Shown in pieces: positions 12,174-23,199 of a stretch of 64,000 bases of DNA. The stretch is from Diogma glabrata (Eukaryota; Arthropoda; Insecta; Diptera; Cylindrotomidae). A program made the position numbers and the translations under genes. The stretch lies in the NCBI GenBank assembly GCA_963693315.1, contig OY856186.1, positions 287,014,930 to 287,078,929 of the forward strand, written 5' to 3'. Within the stretch, counting starts at the first letter, position 1, and each line of letters starts with the position of its first letter. The notes beneath the pieces are model-generated. The model had not been told where the DNA came from. It ran no database searches and worked only from the letters and a program-made list of their open reading frames with translations.

Positions 12174-13432
12174 TTACATTCTCTTCGGATGTGCCCCAAC
12201 CTCCCACAGTTCCAGCATCTTACTCTGCTAGATCTACTTCGTTGATTTCGTTCAGGTTTATCTTCCAAACTTTTGACACGCATGATCACTTCATCAAGCG
12301 CTGCTTTTATAGGTTCTTCAGTAACTTCCATCTGACGTACTCTATCTGAACCGTACGCTCTTTTTCCAGCTTCCATTTGCAGGGCCAATGCTAAGACTTC
12401 TGCAGGTAGCTTCTTTCCGCTTAGATAAAGCTGGTTTCTCATTTGCACATCTCGAAGAGCATTGATGAATGTATCAGCTGCCAGTTCGTCTTGGTGTTCA
12501 GCGTTATAATTCGGATATGATAGATTAACCAGTCTCACAATGTCAGCCTCTAATTCTTGCAAGGTTTCGCTGACTCCTTGTTTTCGTGTCTTGAGCTGCA
12601 TGCGATGGAGAGCTTGCATATGACTTTCCCCGTATCTTACTTCTAAGGCCTCCATAATCTTGCTGTAATCACGTTCTGTCGCTGATAGTGTCTGCAAAAT
12701 TTCAGCAGCAGGTCCCTTCAATGCCAATATAAGCGCGTTTGCTTTTTGCTGGTGCTCAACCCCAGTTGTTGCTATCTCAAATTGCATCTTAAATATCTGA
12801 TACGATGTAGATCCATCAAATGCGGGTGTTTTTACTCTAGCTGGAGCTGAAGTAGTTGATGGATTGATCATGTTACCTGACTTCCCTTGTGCTATTTCTT
12901 GGCGTAATTCACTCGAAAGTTTGCGTAATTTCTCTTGTTCTTCGGTAACTGTCCGCAGCTCCCTTTCCATGTTGTTGATTTTCACCTCTGCACAGGATAT
13001 ACGTGACTCGATTACTTCACGTAGACTTTCTTGCTTCGCCATCATATCAGCAAATTGTTGTCGTTGCTCTACTTTTTGTTCTGCTGCCTGCTTCTCTTGT
13101 CGGGCCATCAGATCAGCAAGTTGTTGTTGTTGGTTGTTTCCTTGTTTGGCAATCATATCAGCAAACTGTTGTTGTTCTACTTTTTGTTGTTGTTGCTGTG
13201 CCATCATTTCTTTCATCAACGCCATCATCGGATCAATTGCGGGGGCATTCTGAACCGGAGCATCCTCCAGCTCTATTTCTATGACCTCTGTGCTTTCACC
13301 TGCTTCTTCTAAAATTTTACGCAGCCGGAATGCAAGTTCTGCCTTCGTTCCGTGGATTGGAGCATTCCTTTTCCTCAACTCGTCCTTTAGCTGGGTCTGG
13401 CTGAGATCACTAATATTTACTGTTTTGACCAT
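12122..13432 (-). CDS. gag: Gypsy Gag with N-terminal SAP domain
   Basis: 436 aa from the ATG at 13432; the frame is open further upstream into the LTR, but this ATG is the first after the primer-binding site. Residues 1-35 form a SAP-type helix-turn-helix pattern (Leu-Lys-Asp-Glu-Leu-Arg-Lys-Arg, then Gly-Thr-Lys-Ala-Glu-Leu-Ala-x-Arg-Leu). A Gln-rich stretch and a predicted coiled coil follow to about 180, then a retrotransposon gag core at about 205-370, and one CCHC zinc knuckle, CWNCGRLGHIRREC, at 406-419. It forms the particle and binds RNA. A SAP domain, normally a DNA-binding module, is an unusual addition at the start of a gag. Confidence 0.93.
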   Translation of the reverse strand: MVKTVNISDLSQTQLKDELRKRNAPIHGTKAELAFRLRKILEEAGESTEVIEIELEDAPVQNAPAIDPMMALMKEMMAQQQQQKVEQQQFADMIAKQGNNQQQQLADLMARQEKQAAEQKVEQRQQFADMMAKQESLREVIESRISCAEVKINNMERELRTVTEEQEKLRKLSSELRQEIAQGKSGNMINPSTTSAPARVKTPAFDGSTSYQIFKMQFEIATTGVEHQQKANALILALKGPAAEILQTLSATERDYSKIMEALEVRYGESHMQALHRMQLKTRKQGVSETLQELEADIVRLVNLSYPNYNAEHQDELAADTFINALRDVQMRNQLYLSGKKLPAEVLALALQMEAGKRAYGSDRVRQMEVTEEPIKAALDEVIMRVKSLEDKPERNQRSRSSRVRCWNCGRLGHIRRECKWEPHPEDRGRVPDSGN

Positions 13433-13443
13433 TGTTTCAATAA

Positions 13444-13460
13444 TCCCACTTCTGACACCA
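13444..13460 (-). other. Primer-binding site
   Basis: On the minus strand TGGTGTCAGAAGTGGGA begins one base after the 5' LTR. It would pair with the 3' end of a tRNA ending TCTGACACCA, most likely a leucine tRNA; the tRNA identity is from general knowledge. Confidence 0.8.
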
Positions 13461-13461
13461 C

Positions 13462-14137
13462 TGTAACGACTCTTCGTTGGTTCTTTTAGATTATTGAACA
13501 AACACGACAGTAAAAGACAGATCTTTAGTTAACAGAATCTCAAACTTTATTTGTCATCAAATTACAGCAGCTTCCGTTTTTCCTTACAATAAATTCCAGG
13601 GTCTCCAATTTATGTACACTAAACTTCACCGCTTTTCCACCATTTGAATCAATAATATTCGGAATCGTAAAATCTGTATTTACTATTCCACTAAGTTCAG
13701 ATTCTTTCACTATTAGTACACAGGCTCAAGTACCACCGATTATTCCTTAAACTTGCGAATATTTATAAACACTTTTAATTGCAAATGTAGAACTGACTAT
13801 CTGATATTTTTGTTTGCTTATTTATATCGAAAAATAAATAAATCGAAACTTCTATAATCCACTAGAAATCAATACTACGTAGTCCGTACATCTGAAATAG
13901 GCCACACCTGTTTTCATTCAAACTTGCATTTGTATTAGAGAACTCAAATTTAATTTATGCAAAATGTATTAGGTAACTCCTTTTAATTCATTAATGTAAA
14001 TATTTGTATAACAAATTTAATTTACATTAATTTATGCAATACAATTTGCAATACAAGTAAAAGATTGAAAAAGGAGTTAACTTTCAATTCATGAATGAGT
14101 AAATAAAGTTAACCCATTCTGGACGAAGTTTATTACA
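13462..14137 (-). repeat. 5' LTR of the intact gypsy element
   Basis: 676 bp, same termini as 7836-8511. It carries the element's promoter on the minus strand. The target duplication ATAC follows at 14138-14141. Confidence 0.97.
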
Positions 14138-14596
14138 ATACGAAGACGTAAATCTAAAGATTTTGGACGTATGTGGAGTTTGCAAATCGAGGCGCTAGCC
14201 GATATTTGCACCCACATTAAGTTCAAAATAGCTTACTATTATATATGTACTAATTGCTGCTAATATATGGTTTGAATCATTGTTCGTACTCTCCAATTTT
14301 GTTAAAGTAACACAGTTATATTAAGTCTATCGATTTATATAAAATCAATTTATTAATCAGTCAATAAATAAATATACTGTCGAGTAGTCGTAATTCACTG
14401 TTTTATTCTGTGTGTCTTGTAATTGTAATTATGATAATCAGTGATATTTTTGATAATAACATTTGACTAAATATTACACATAAAAGTGGCGACGAGTGAT
14501 AAAAGTGAAATACAACCTCATTTAGAGGAATATTCTGTAGTGCAAGACTGTGAAGACAAAAAACCTGAATATAAAATATATAAAAACGAAGTCAAC

Positions 14597-15660
14597 ATGG
14601 CGTACATGGGAAAGCTTGAAGAATTCGAACCTGGCGATAATTTTGACGCATATGTGGATCGACTTGAGATATTTTTTAAAATAAATGATGTTGCTGACCT
14701 AAAGAAGACACTATTACTGCTTAGTTTGATAGGTAAGGCTTCATATGAAATATTAAAATCAATTTGTGCACCAGAAAATCCAAGTGCAAAAAAGTATGAT
14801 GATTTGATTCGTATATTAAAAAACCATTTTAATCCTAAAATAAATAAAAGGGCGGAACGCTATAAATTTTTTAAAACAGTTCAACATAGCGGTGAATCTA
14901 TCATGGATTTTATTATAAAATTAAAATCTTGTTCACAAACATGTGATTTTGGTCATTTTTTAACGGGAAATAATGCCGGATTAAAAAATAAAGCTATTGA
15001 TGACGCTTTAACAGATAGGTTCATTATAGGATTAAAAAGTGAAGAAATTCAAAGAGAACTTTTGAAGGACGATACATTAGACTTCGAAAAATATTGTGAA
15101 AAAGCCTTGAATATGGAGATGTCTTCTAAAGAAGCTCATGCTTTTCAATCATTGCCGCAGTTTAAACTTTCTGATCAAACTAAGTCATCATCAACATCAT
15201 CATCATTATTAATGCAAGGTCATTCAAGTCAAATAAAAAAATTTCATCATAGTCGACGTGAACCAGGACGTGGTAGTAGATCATCATCACGACGAGAAGG
15301 TAGTTATGAAAGCAAGTCACCATCATCAAGAAGAAGTCATCAGTCATCAAATCACAATCAACACTATAGAAGTAACTCAAATAGAAGAAATTGTTTTCGT
15401 TGCGGTCGTTCACATAATCCGCAAACTTGTCCTGCTCAATACTGGCAATGTTTTCAATGTCAACAACGGGGTCACACTTCAGTTGTTTGCAGAAATTTCG
15501 TGAAGTTAATTCAAAGTCTGTCGTCTGATAACCAACCAGCACTTGTGAATTTAGAAGTGGATAATCAAGTAATAGAGATGGAGATTGATGCTGGGGCAAT
15601 AGTTTCAGTTATTGATGAAGAAACGTATCGTAACCAGTTTGTTTATTTAAAATATATATG
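14597..15660 (+). pseudogene. Gag plus protease start of the degenerate gypsy element
   Basis: From the ATG at 14597 the frame is open to 15730. The upstream reading frame to 14486 lacks an ATG and overlaps GTGGCGACGAG, which may be the primer-binding site. The gag core (about 14600-15150) is of the type found in Mag/K02A2.6-like elements. Then comes a Ser/Arg/His-rich linker, two CCHC-type knuckles (CFRCGRSHNPQTC and CFQCQQRGHTSVVC, about 15390-15495), and the start of an aspartic protease with DAGAIVS near 15587. At about 15640-15690 the frame breaks inside the protease, and the following residues continue in another frame from about 15680. Confidence 0.8.
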
Positions 15661-15679
15661 TTGTTTTAAATTTTATTTT

Positions 15680-17369
15680 CTGTTGAAGGTCGAGCAATTA
15701 ATCTTTTGGGAAAAATCAAGGTCACTGTAAAGTATGGAGAGCATTGTTATGCATTGGAACTTATCATTATCAGAGCATTAAAACCTTTTCGACCATTAAT
15801 TGGAAGGAATTGGCTTGATGTTTTACAACACAATTGGCAAGATGAGTTATTACCGCTATGCAAAAGAAAGTTTGGTTCTAATCGAGAATCAAACGATATA
15901 CAACGCGAACAAATACAATACTATATACAACAGGAACAACAACAACAAAATTCACAACTATTATTTGATAAAAACATTTTTGAAGGTCAGAATATTGAAA
16001 ATTATTTACGTCAGCTTTTTCCAAAAATTTTTGATAAAGATTTAAGTGAAAATTTTGGATTTTAAGGCTGAAATAATTTTAAATGATCAGGTTAGTCCAA
16101 TATTTTTTAAATCTTATTCAGTGCCATATAAAATAAAAGACAAGGTGAGCAAGAACTAAATCGTCTGGAAAACGAAACAGTTTTAAAACCGGTTAAAACT
16201 TCAAAATGGGCAAGTCCAATCGTTATAGTCCCCAAGCGAAATGGCGATATCCGAATTTGTATAGATTGTCGTGTCACAATTAATAAATATATTGATACTA
16301 GTCATTACCCTTTGCCTCAAATTGAGGATATTTTTGCGAGCCTCGCAAACGCAAAATATTTTTCCGTAATCGATTTGTCTGGTGCGTATCAGCAATTGGC
16401 GGTTGCCGAAGAAAGTCAACAGTATTTAACAATAAATACATACCGCGGTTTATATCAATATACGCGTTTACCGTTTGGAGTTTCAAGTGCTCCAAGTATA
16501 TTTCAGTCAGTCGTCGATCAAATTATATTTGGTATTGAAATGGTATACGGTTATCTTGATGATATTTTAGTTGGAGGCCGAACGGAAGAGGAATGTTTAC
16601 AAAAATTGTTAGAAGTATGTAAACGTTTAAATAAATATAAAGTCAAGATTAATGTCGAAAAATGTAAATTTATACAACCGTCTATCAAGTATCTTGGTCA
16701 TACTTTGTCACAAGATGGTATAAGACCAAATGATGATAAGGTACAAGCAATTATAGAAGCGCCGAGTCCCAAGAACCTTCAAGAATTACAGTCTTACTTA
16801 GGTCTTTTAAACTACTACGCTCGTTTTATTCCAAATCTATCGATGGAATTGCGACCTCTTTATCAGTTATTACGTAAAGACCCAAGTTATGAATGGTCCA
16901 CGGAATGTCAGAATACTTTCGAGAAAAGTAAACAATTAATGTTGAATAATAACTTGTTAGAAATATATGACCCATCTAAACCTATAATTATATCTTCAGA
17001 TGCTAGTCCATACGGGGTAGGTGCGGTTTTATCGCATATTGTGGATGGTCATGAAAAACCTGTCCTATTCGCATCTAGCATGCTTTCAAATGCTGAAAAA
17101 AACTACTCACAATTACACCGAGAGGCGTCAGCTATTATTTTTGCTTTGAAACGTTTCCATAAATATATTTATGGACACAGTTTCAAAATCTATACAGATC
17201 ATCAGGCCTTAAGAGAAATTTTTCACCCTAGGAAAAACACTCCAGCTGTAGCAGCTGCTCGTCTTCAAAGGTGGGCAGTAATTTTATCAGCGTATGAGTA
17301 TGAGTTGGAGTATAGGAAAGGAGCAAAGATGGGGAATGCCGATGCTCTGTCTAGATTACCTGTGTCAGG
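15680..17369 (+). pseudogene. Pol of the degenerate gypsy element: protease tail, RT, RNase H
   Basis: Protease tail at 15680-16065, a frame change near 16060 and another near 16145, then an open RT. The RT has WASPIVIVPKRNGDIRICID near 16210, then GAYQQL, LPFGVSSAP and YLDD (about 16550). An RNase H follows, with SDASPYGVGAVLS near 17000 and TDHQAL near 17197, ending NADALSRLP near 17360. The RT start motif reads CIDC rather than the usual CVDY. The frame then runs without a stop into mariner sequence, giving a chimeric ORF to 18225. No integrase follows, so the copy is dead. Confidence 0.85.
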
Positions 17370-18225
17370 GGTGCATGAGCTAGCTGACATTGTAAAGGTA
17401 GCAAATGGTAGTGTTTTTACCATTTTACACGAATATTTGGGTATGCGAAGGCTCTGTGCAAATTGGCTGCCGCGTGAGCTCACAGTCGCCAAAAAACAAC
17501 AACGAATCGATGCTTCAGAGGAGTCTTTGGCGCTATTAAACCGCAATAAAAGGGAATTCTATCGTAGATATGTGACAATGGATGAGACATGGCTTCACAA
17601 TTACACACCAGAATCCAAAAGACAGTCAGCTGAGTGGACAGCAGTCGACGAACCGAATCCAAAGCGAGCAAAGACGCAACAGTCGGCCGGTAAGGTGATG
17701 GCGTCTGTATTTTGGGATACGAACGGAATAATATTCATCGACTATCTCCAAAAAGGAACCACCATCAACAGCGTGTATTACTATGAACTTTTGGATCGAT
17801 TGAAGGCTGAAATCGCAAAGAAACGGCCACATTTGCAAAAGAAAAAAGTGTTGTTTCACCAAGATAATGCACCGTGTCACAGATCGATGAAAACGATGGC
17901 AAAATTGAATGAATTGGGCTTTGAATTGCTTACCCACCCACCATATTCTCCAGATTTAGCCCCCAGCGACTTTTTCCTGTTTTCAGATCTCAAGAGAATG
18001 CTTGCTGGAAAGAAATTTAAGTCCAATGATGAAGTAATCGCTGAAACTGAGGCCTATTTTGACGAGAAAGAGAAATCGTACAATAAAAGTGGTATAGAAA
18101 AGTTGGAAAATCGCTATACTCGTTGTATCGCCCTCGAAGGCAACTATGTTGAATTAAAAAATCGAGTTTTGTCAAAATGTTGTTTTTTTCTTACTTATCC
18201 TACGGACTTATTGAACGACCTGTAA
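17370..18225 (+). pseudogene. Mariner transposase, catalytic portion fused in frame to gypsy RNase H
   Basis: The frame enters mariner sequence at HELADIVKVANGSVFTILHE, just past the RNase H end, and continues through the whole catalytic domain. The D,D34D-type residues are visible: MDETW near 17578, HQDNAP near 17857 and PDLAPSDFFLF near 17955. The last codons overlap the TIR and the stop is at about 18223. The helix-turn-helix DNA-binding part is not attached but lies inverted downstream. The fusion has no start codon of its own and is probably not a functional transposase. Confidence 0.85.
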
Positions 18226-18229
18226 ATAA

Positions 18230-18431
18230 CAGCCTTATTTGGGTGTCCACTGCGCTCTGCATCTTTTGTGCTGGTACGACCACATTTAAATTCAGCCATC
18301 CACTTCTCTACCATTTGCCTCGATGGAGCAGAGTTTGGATAATGTTTATCAAGCCATTGTTTGGTTTCCACTGTATTTTTTTTCATCAAAAAGCAATGCT
18401 TTATTAAAATTCGAAATTTACTTTTTTCCAT
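18230..18431 (-). pseudogene. Mariner transposase, N-terminal portion (inverted)
   Basis: From the ATG at 18431 the minus strand encodes the first 65-70 residues of a mariner transposase: a first helix-turn-helix segment with RILIKHCFLMKKNTVETKQ, then PSRQMVEKWMAEFK and a RSGHPNKAV end, where mariner homology stops abruptly. The 5' untranslated part and TIR follow to 18609. It is the missing front of the catalytic fragment at 17370. Confidence 0.8.
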
Positions 18432-18609
18432 TTTTTTTCAAAAACAAAAGTTGCTTCACACAAAATGCTATAACTCACGAATAAATAGTCAGATTGCTGT
18501 CAAATTTATACACGTATCGTTTGAAGGTTAGTACTAAATAAAAATCATATGGAAAAAATTCTAGTAACGCCATCTATGTGTCATCCTACGGACTTATTGA
18601 ATGACCTAA

Positions 18610-19209
18610 TACTATTAATTTATATCAAAAAACAAATTTTAGTTAAAATAAATAATATTTTTAATATAATTTTAATATATTCAATTACTTCGGTTTTGAA
18701 AAAGGGGAGGGGGGGGGTGTTGAGAATTTAAATGACATCTAAAGATTTTTTTCGTAAAACATAACATACCCATTTTATACACACATATATTTAAAAGCAT
18801 TTAAATGCATGGACAGTAATAAAAATAAAATGCTTTTGAGCTACCTTGGTTACTCTGCTAGATCTTTATCTTCTTGATGTTGTTTCATTGAAGCGAATGC
18901 CGCAAAGTTCTGCAAAATCCCTTCATTTGGTAAAAATAATTTTAAATTTAGTGTCATCTCTGCATTGTTTAAGCATCAAGAAAGTAGTTTTAATTGAAGC
19001 GCTTGTGCTAGACATTATTATATCTTTGCTTTGTATATGTTCAGAGAGTGAATTTGTAAACGACAGCAGATCGTGCAGCATAAAAAAAGGATGGTTTTTC
19101 TATACGATCCCGGGCATCCCGGGATTTAAAATTTATGAGTCACGTAGTTCCAGGATCCATAAAACACCACGGGATTGCAATCCCTACGTGACTCCTCTTA
19201 TGTCGAATC
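18610..19209. other. Intergenic DNA with a purine tract and a possible LTR remnant
   Basis: No gene supported. A run of AAAAAGGGGAGGGGGGGG (18700-18717) followed by TGTTGAG resembles a polypurine tract and LTR start of the older gypsy. Near the end, GAGTCACGTAG (about 19137) and CTACGTGACTC (about 19183) are inverted repeats within a GC-richer patch containing CATCCCGGGAT, likely another small element end. Confidence 0.4.
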
Positions 19210-21056
19210 GTTTTTGAAGTTATACTTCTTTGCGCTCGTTGTAAATATTTTGATAGGGTGTTAAACGAGAAACCGCGTCACGCTGTTTCAAGGTATATTT
19301 TAACCTTTATGCTGTATGGTAATAAAGACGAAATTAGTAAATCAACCTTATGCTGTATGGTAATAGAGACGAAATTACTAAATCAATCATATTTTATAAT
19401 AATAAAACATTATTCGCTTAGTTATCTTTGATCAATTTTTTTTTTCACTTTTCGGAATTATCATTAAAATGAATAGTTAATGTATAATGTGACAAACATA
19501 TGTGTACATTTATATGAAAATTATGTTAAATTATTTTTAAACAAATACATATTTCTAATTTACAACAAATATGTTCTTATGGTTTGCAATTATATAAAAT
19601 ATGTACATATTTCTATGCATTAGCACCAATACGATACATATAAGCATTGCTTATATATGATTAAACAAACCTGCTTGCATTAGCAGAACTGCCCTCACAT
19701 GTTCCAAAAATTGGAAAATGACGTTTCTTTTCCTCTTCTTAGAAACATTGATGAACCAAGAATTTGCATTGAAACCTTAGTACCGAAGAAAAAGATTATG
19801 AACAATATCAAAGTTACAGATTTAATGTGTTTTACTTATTGAGTGATATATGCTTCTCCATTACTTTCAAAACTATTATTGTTATTGCAAGGGATCTATA
19901 AAATATATGCAAATATGTTAACATATGTTGTGGTTTGACTGTTTTAATAATAATATATAAGTCTGAATTTACAAATGAAATTAGTCTTATTATTATTTTT
20001 TCCAATTTTTGTTTTAAGTTGTGGGAAGGAATGTCGAAATAAGACGATGGCCATAAGCAATAAAACCCATTAAACGAAAATATTCACTAAAAATGGTGCT
20101 ATTTTTTAATCGGCCGGCGTATGCATCAATGGAGTAGAGTATTGCAGACAATCGATAAAATATATTTGCAAATTGTAATACGACCCTCTTCAGAACAGCA
20201 AAATTTCTGGATTGATAAATGATTATAAGTCTACATGAAATAGGACGCTAAACCAATAGCAATGAACCAGTGTACCTATTTTGTATGACGAGTACGGTGG
20301 TTTCGGAGTAAGTAATTGACAGATGTGACATCCAATAAACAAATATATTTACGCTCACCTAATTGTTCGTTACACATTAAATTGTTTGAATTAAATCTTT
20401 GGAATAAAATTTTAACTTTTTTCTAGCCCTAATCTTTTGCCATCTACATTTATAAAAATTATTTAATTATTATTTGCCTGTCAATGTGTTTTAATTTTAA
20501 CGTACATTTAATATGTAATTTTATCTATAGCTTTAGAGACATTTACTTAATGGCTTTTGCTGACTGCAAAATGATACTATTACATTTTTTTCAAACTTTT
20601 TATATATTACTAATAAAATAAGTTAAATTAAATGACATTACAAAAAACTATCGTACAATTTACTCAAAAAAAAGCAGTTTTCAACCACTTTATCTGGGAA
20701 GCATGGGCATCGCCGTGCGGGTGTACCTTCTAGTAATTAATAACTATACGTTCTTATACTTTTTGAATAATAATTTTTTTTTGAATAATATTTTCTTTTT
20801 ATTTCGTTTTTGAATAATATGTTTCTTTTTTTTATATTTTTTTTTTGAATAATATTTTTTTTTTCATAATATTTTTTTCTTTTGAATAATATTTTTTTTC
20901 TTGAATAACATTTTTTTTTTGAATAATATTTTGGTTTTTTTTTTAGTTATTTTTTTTGATGTATCCTATCTGTCTGTCTGTGTGCGTGTGTGCGAGCGAA
21001 TGGGCAAAGAAGTATAACTTCCACCGTCTGGTCCGACGCAGACCCTACTTTTTTTG
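19210..21056 (+). repeat. Left arm of the fold-back structure
   Basis: It starts GTTTTTGAAGTTATAC and ends near GACGCAGACCCTACTTTTT. It contains GAATAATATTTTTTT repeats at 20760-20950. It has no insertions and gives the empty-site sequence for the insertions in the right arm. Confidence 0.85.
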
Positions 21057-21102
21057 TTTGTTTTCCTTTATTTGTCTCAGAGAGAAAGAGTTATGTCTAC
21101 CC

Positions 21103-23199
21103 TAAACTGACCAGAGCCAAATCGTTAAAATGTGGGACAAAATGCAAACATTCTTCCAAATACTAACTAATTAGAATTTCTATTACGAGAAAGTGGGACG
21201 GTGAAAACGTGCGAACTAGATTGTGCATAAATTTACTATTTAATGCTTTCCTTTACTATTTGTTTACTATTTAATTCTTCAAAAAATTCTTTTATTTTAA
21301 TTGGACATTTTTCAACCGTTAGGAAATGTGCTTACAGTGGTTCGTACATTTTCAAAATTCTTTCTAGTGCTGGCATTACCGCCAGCCAGCGAGTTTCACT
21401 GTATCCAATAAGTTGGTTATGTTCGACATTACTTTTGCCGCAGAACTCCTTCAACTTAAACCAGTAAAGACAGTAAAATATCCAAATTTTTTTAACCCTG
21501 CCATTTAAATCAGCAACACTTCTTATTGCATTATTTAGAATATGGGCTGCGAATCCAATACCCAATACATTCTGGTTCAAATTCGCGTTTAGCTCGCTTT
21601 AAAAATTTTCACCCCTTGACGTGACAAATCTGCGCAAATTACAACTAACTTTTTGTCAATGTTAAATAACAACAAGAAAACAAAATAACAACAAAACTTG
21701 TTTAAGCTACTGGAGCTGGCGGCTTATAGCAACGCTTTTTTATGTTTATCTGTATCTATATGTCTTTTAATATCATAATGTCCACTGTTAATTTGCAAAT
21801 TCACTCGGACTGGTAATACAATAAACTTTTGCGTCGTTATATTTTGATTTTTTTATAAAAGGATAGTCCAATTCAATATCGTATGAGAATTTACGTAAAC
21901 GTTTTCTATCCGTCTTGATTTGCAGGAGAACTTTTTAAATATTATTCTAAAAATTAGTATAAATTTACCTTTTATAGTAGCTTAAAACTTTTGTTACACA
22001 AGTAAAGACTGCAAAACAATTGAAACAATTTATTTTAATTTTACTAAATAATTAATATCTTTTTTGTATTCTGTAAGTATAAGAGGTATACAGTATACCT
22101 CTCGTTCTATCTTTTGAAAATCTATACCATTTATCAAGTTTTTATGCTGTTTACTTTGTTAAATAAAAATAATAATTTTACTTTTGAGCTACCTAGTTAA
22201 AGTGTGTTTTAAACAGAGTTTGAAACGCTACTTATATCACTCCTTTACTTTGTTCTTTCAGAGTGCGTAGCTTATAAAAAATATAACACCCCCACATACA
22301 GGAGTAAAAATAATAAAATATCATTCTTGATACTAAATTGAAATAAATATTTTCTTTCAAATACTCAAAACTTTTATTTTTGCTTCAAATTTGATGCTTT
22401 CCAACGCAAAATGCTTCGAATGATTCGTTCAATTATTCATGTATTGTTAGAAAAATGAATATAAAGGATGACTAATTTTGTTCTTTTGCAAATCGAATGA
22501 AAGAACAGGAAAATGTAATCTGCTCCAAAGGAGTAAAATCGAAAAAACAAAAATTTTACTCTTACGAGTAAGAACGATAGTCAAATTATAAACATTTTAA
22601 TTTTGGAATATTATTTCAAAGGATTGAAATGAGTGCTCAAATAAAGTAAAATTGTAAACTCTGGTTTGAACATTTAAATGTTTATGAATTTATACGGAAA
22701 ACTGCGTCTTTTTAAGTAAAATATTTTGTATTTTATTTTTCATAATATACTTTCGATCTCTCGTATATGCTCCGGGGAGATCTGTCTATAAACAAAGAAA
22801 CCTTTTCGCTGAGGTAGATGTGTTAAACATCAAAAGATATTTGCAAAATAAAATTATTGAAGTGAAAAAAAACTGAGTTTAGTATTTCTAAGAAAATTAT
22901 AGTTAAAACACTCTTTAGTGAAAAAATATTGCACTGGTTTGTTCTCTCAATATAGCTAAATCAACATATACATAACATTATACAAACTGCAAGAAAAAAC
23001 TGTGAAGCCATTGCTTTGACTAAGATATTGCGCAAACTGTAAGTAGGTAGATATAAGGTTTTTTGATTATTTCGATAATGCGGGCAAATGTGGTGGAAAT
23101 ATTTGTTTCGTGGGACGCTTCGTGGGACAAATTTCTCCGTGGGACAACGCAACGAAATGTGGAACATTTTCACGCAGCGTGGGATGTCTGGTCAGTTTA
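21103..23199 (-). mobile_element. hAT-type transposon remnant with GTGGGAC subterminal repeats
   Basis: Terminal inverted repeats TAAACTGACCAGA and TCTGGTCAGTTTA. GTGGGAC occurs near both ends (about 21131, 21190, 23100-23145 several times), as expected of transposase-binding subterminal motifs. The site is empty in the related copy at 38.9 kb. The flanks CTACCC and CCACCC look like a worn target duplication. A transposase fragment lies at 21243-21640. Confidence 0.7.
21243..21640 (-). pseudogene. hAT transposase fragment
   Basis: An open minus-strand stretch encodes LGIGFAAHILNNAIRS, then an HNQLIGYSETRWLAVMPALER segment, ending ILKMYEPL near 21332. It continues after a stop as HFLTVEKCPIKIKEFFEELN. 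The His-x-Leu-x-Asn and Ser-x-Thr-Arg-Trp patterns are typical of the middle of insect hAT transposases. Neither the BED finger nor the C-terminal dimerisation region is seen. Confidence 0.7.

Larger units (their letters stand above)
7836..14137 (-). mobile_element. Complete Ty3/gypsy LTR retrotransposon (6302 bp)
   Basis: The two LTRs are each 676 bp, with TG...CA ends, flanked by the 4-bp target duplication ATAC (7832-7835 and 14138-14141). Between them on the minus strand lie a tRNA-type primer-binding site, gag, an overlapping -1 frame with protease, RT, RNase H and integrase in gypsy order, and a polypurine tract. No env-like frame is present. I saw no differences between the LTRs when reading them side by side, and both ORFs are open, so this looks like a young and possibly active insertion. 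The lineage within Ty3/gypsy is not assigned. Confidence 0.97.
17370..18609. mobile_element. Mariner transposon with its 3' portion inverted
   Basis: Two mariner pieces meet tail to break. At 17370-18221 on the plus strand are the catalytic part and an end repeat CCTACGGACTTATTGAACG (from 18199). At 18230-18609 on the minus strand are the N-terminal part and 5' end, with TIR CCTACGGACTTATTGAATG (from 18585). The two TIRs are therefore direct, not inverted, repeats. This fits an original minus-strand insertion whose 3' part later flipped in place, losing roughly 20-25 codons at the join. Confidence 0.8.
14138..18740 (+). mobile_element. Degenerate Ty3/gypsy element (Mag-like), target of later insertions
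   Basis: This holds gag, a protease remnant, RT and RNase H in plus-strand gypsy order, with several frameshifts. The segment 14138-14480 is probably most of its 5' LTR and leader. The intact gypsy inserted next to or within that LTR, so the LTR start may be TGATAC at 7830. After a mariner insertion, a purine tract (18695-18717) followed by TGTTGAG may mark the 3' PPT and LTR start. That start shares ATCTAAAGATTTT with the putative 5' LTR at about 14152. Integrase is missing. Confidence 0.7.
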
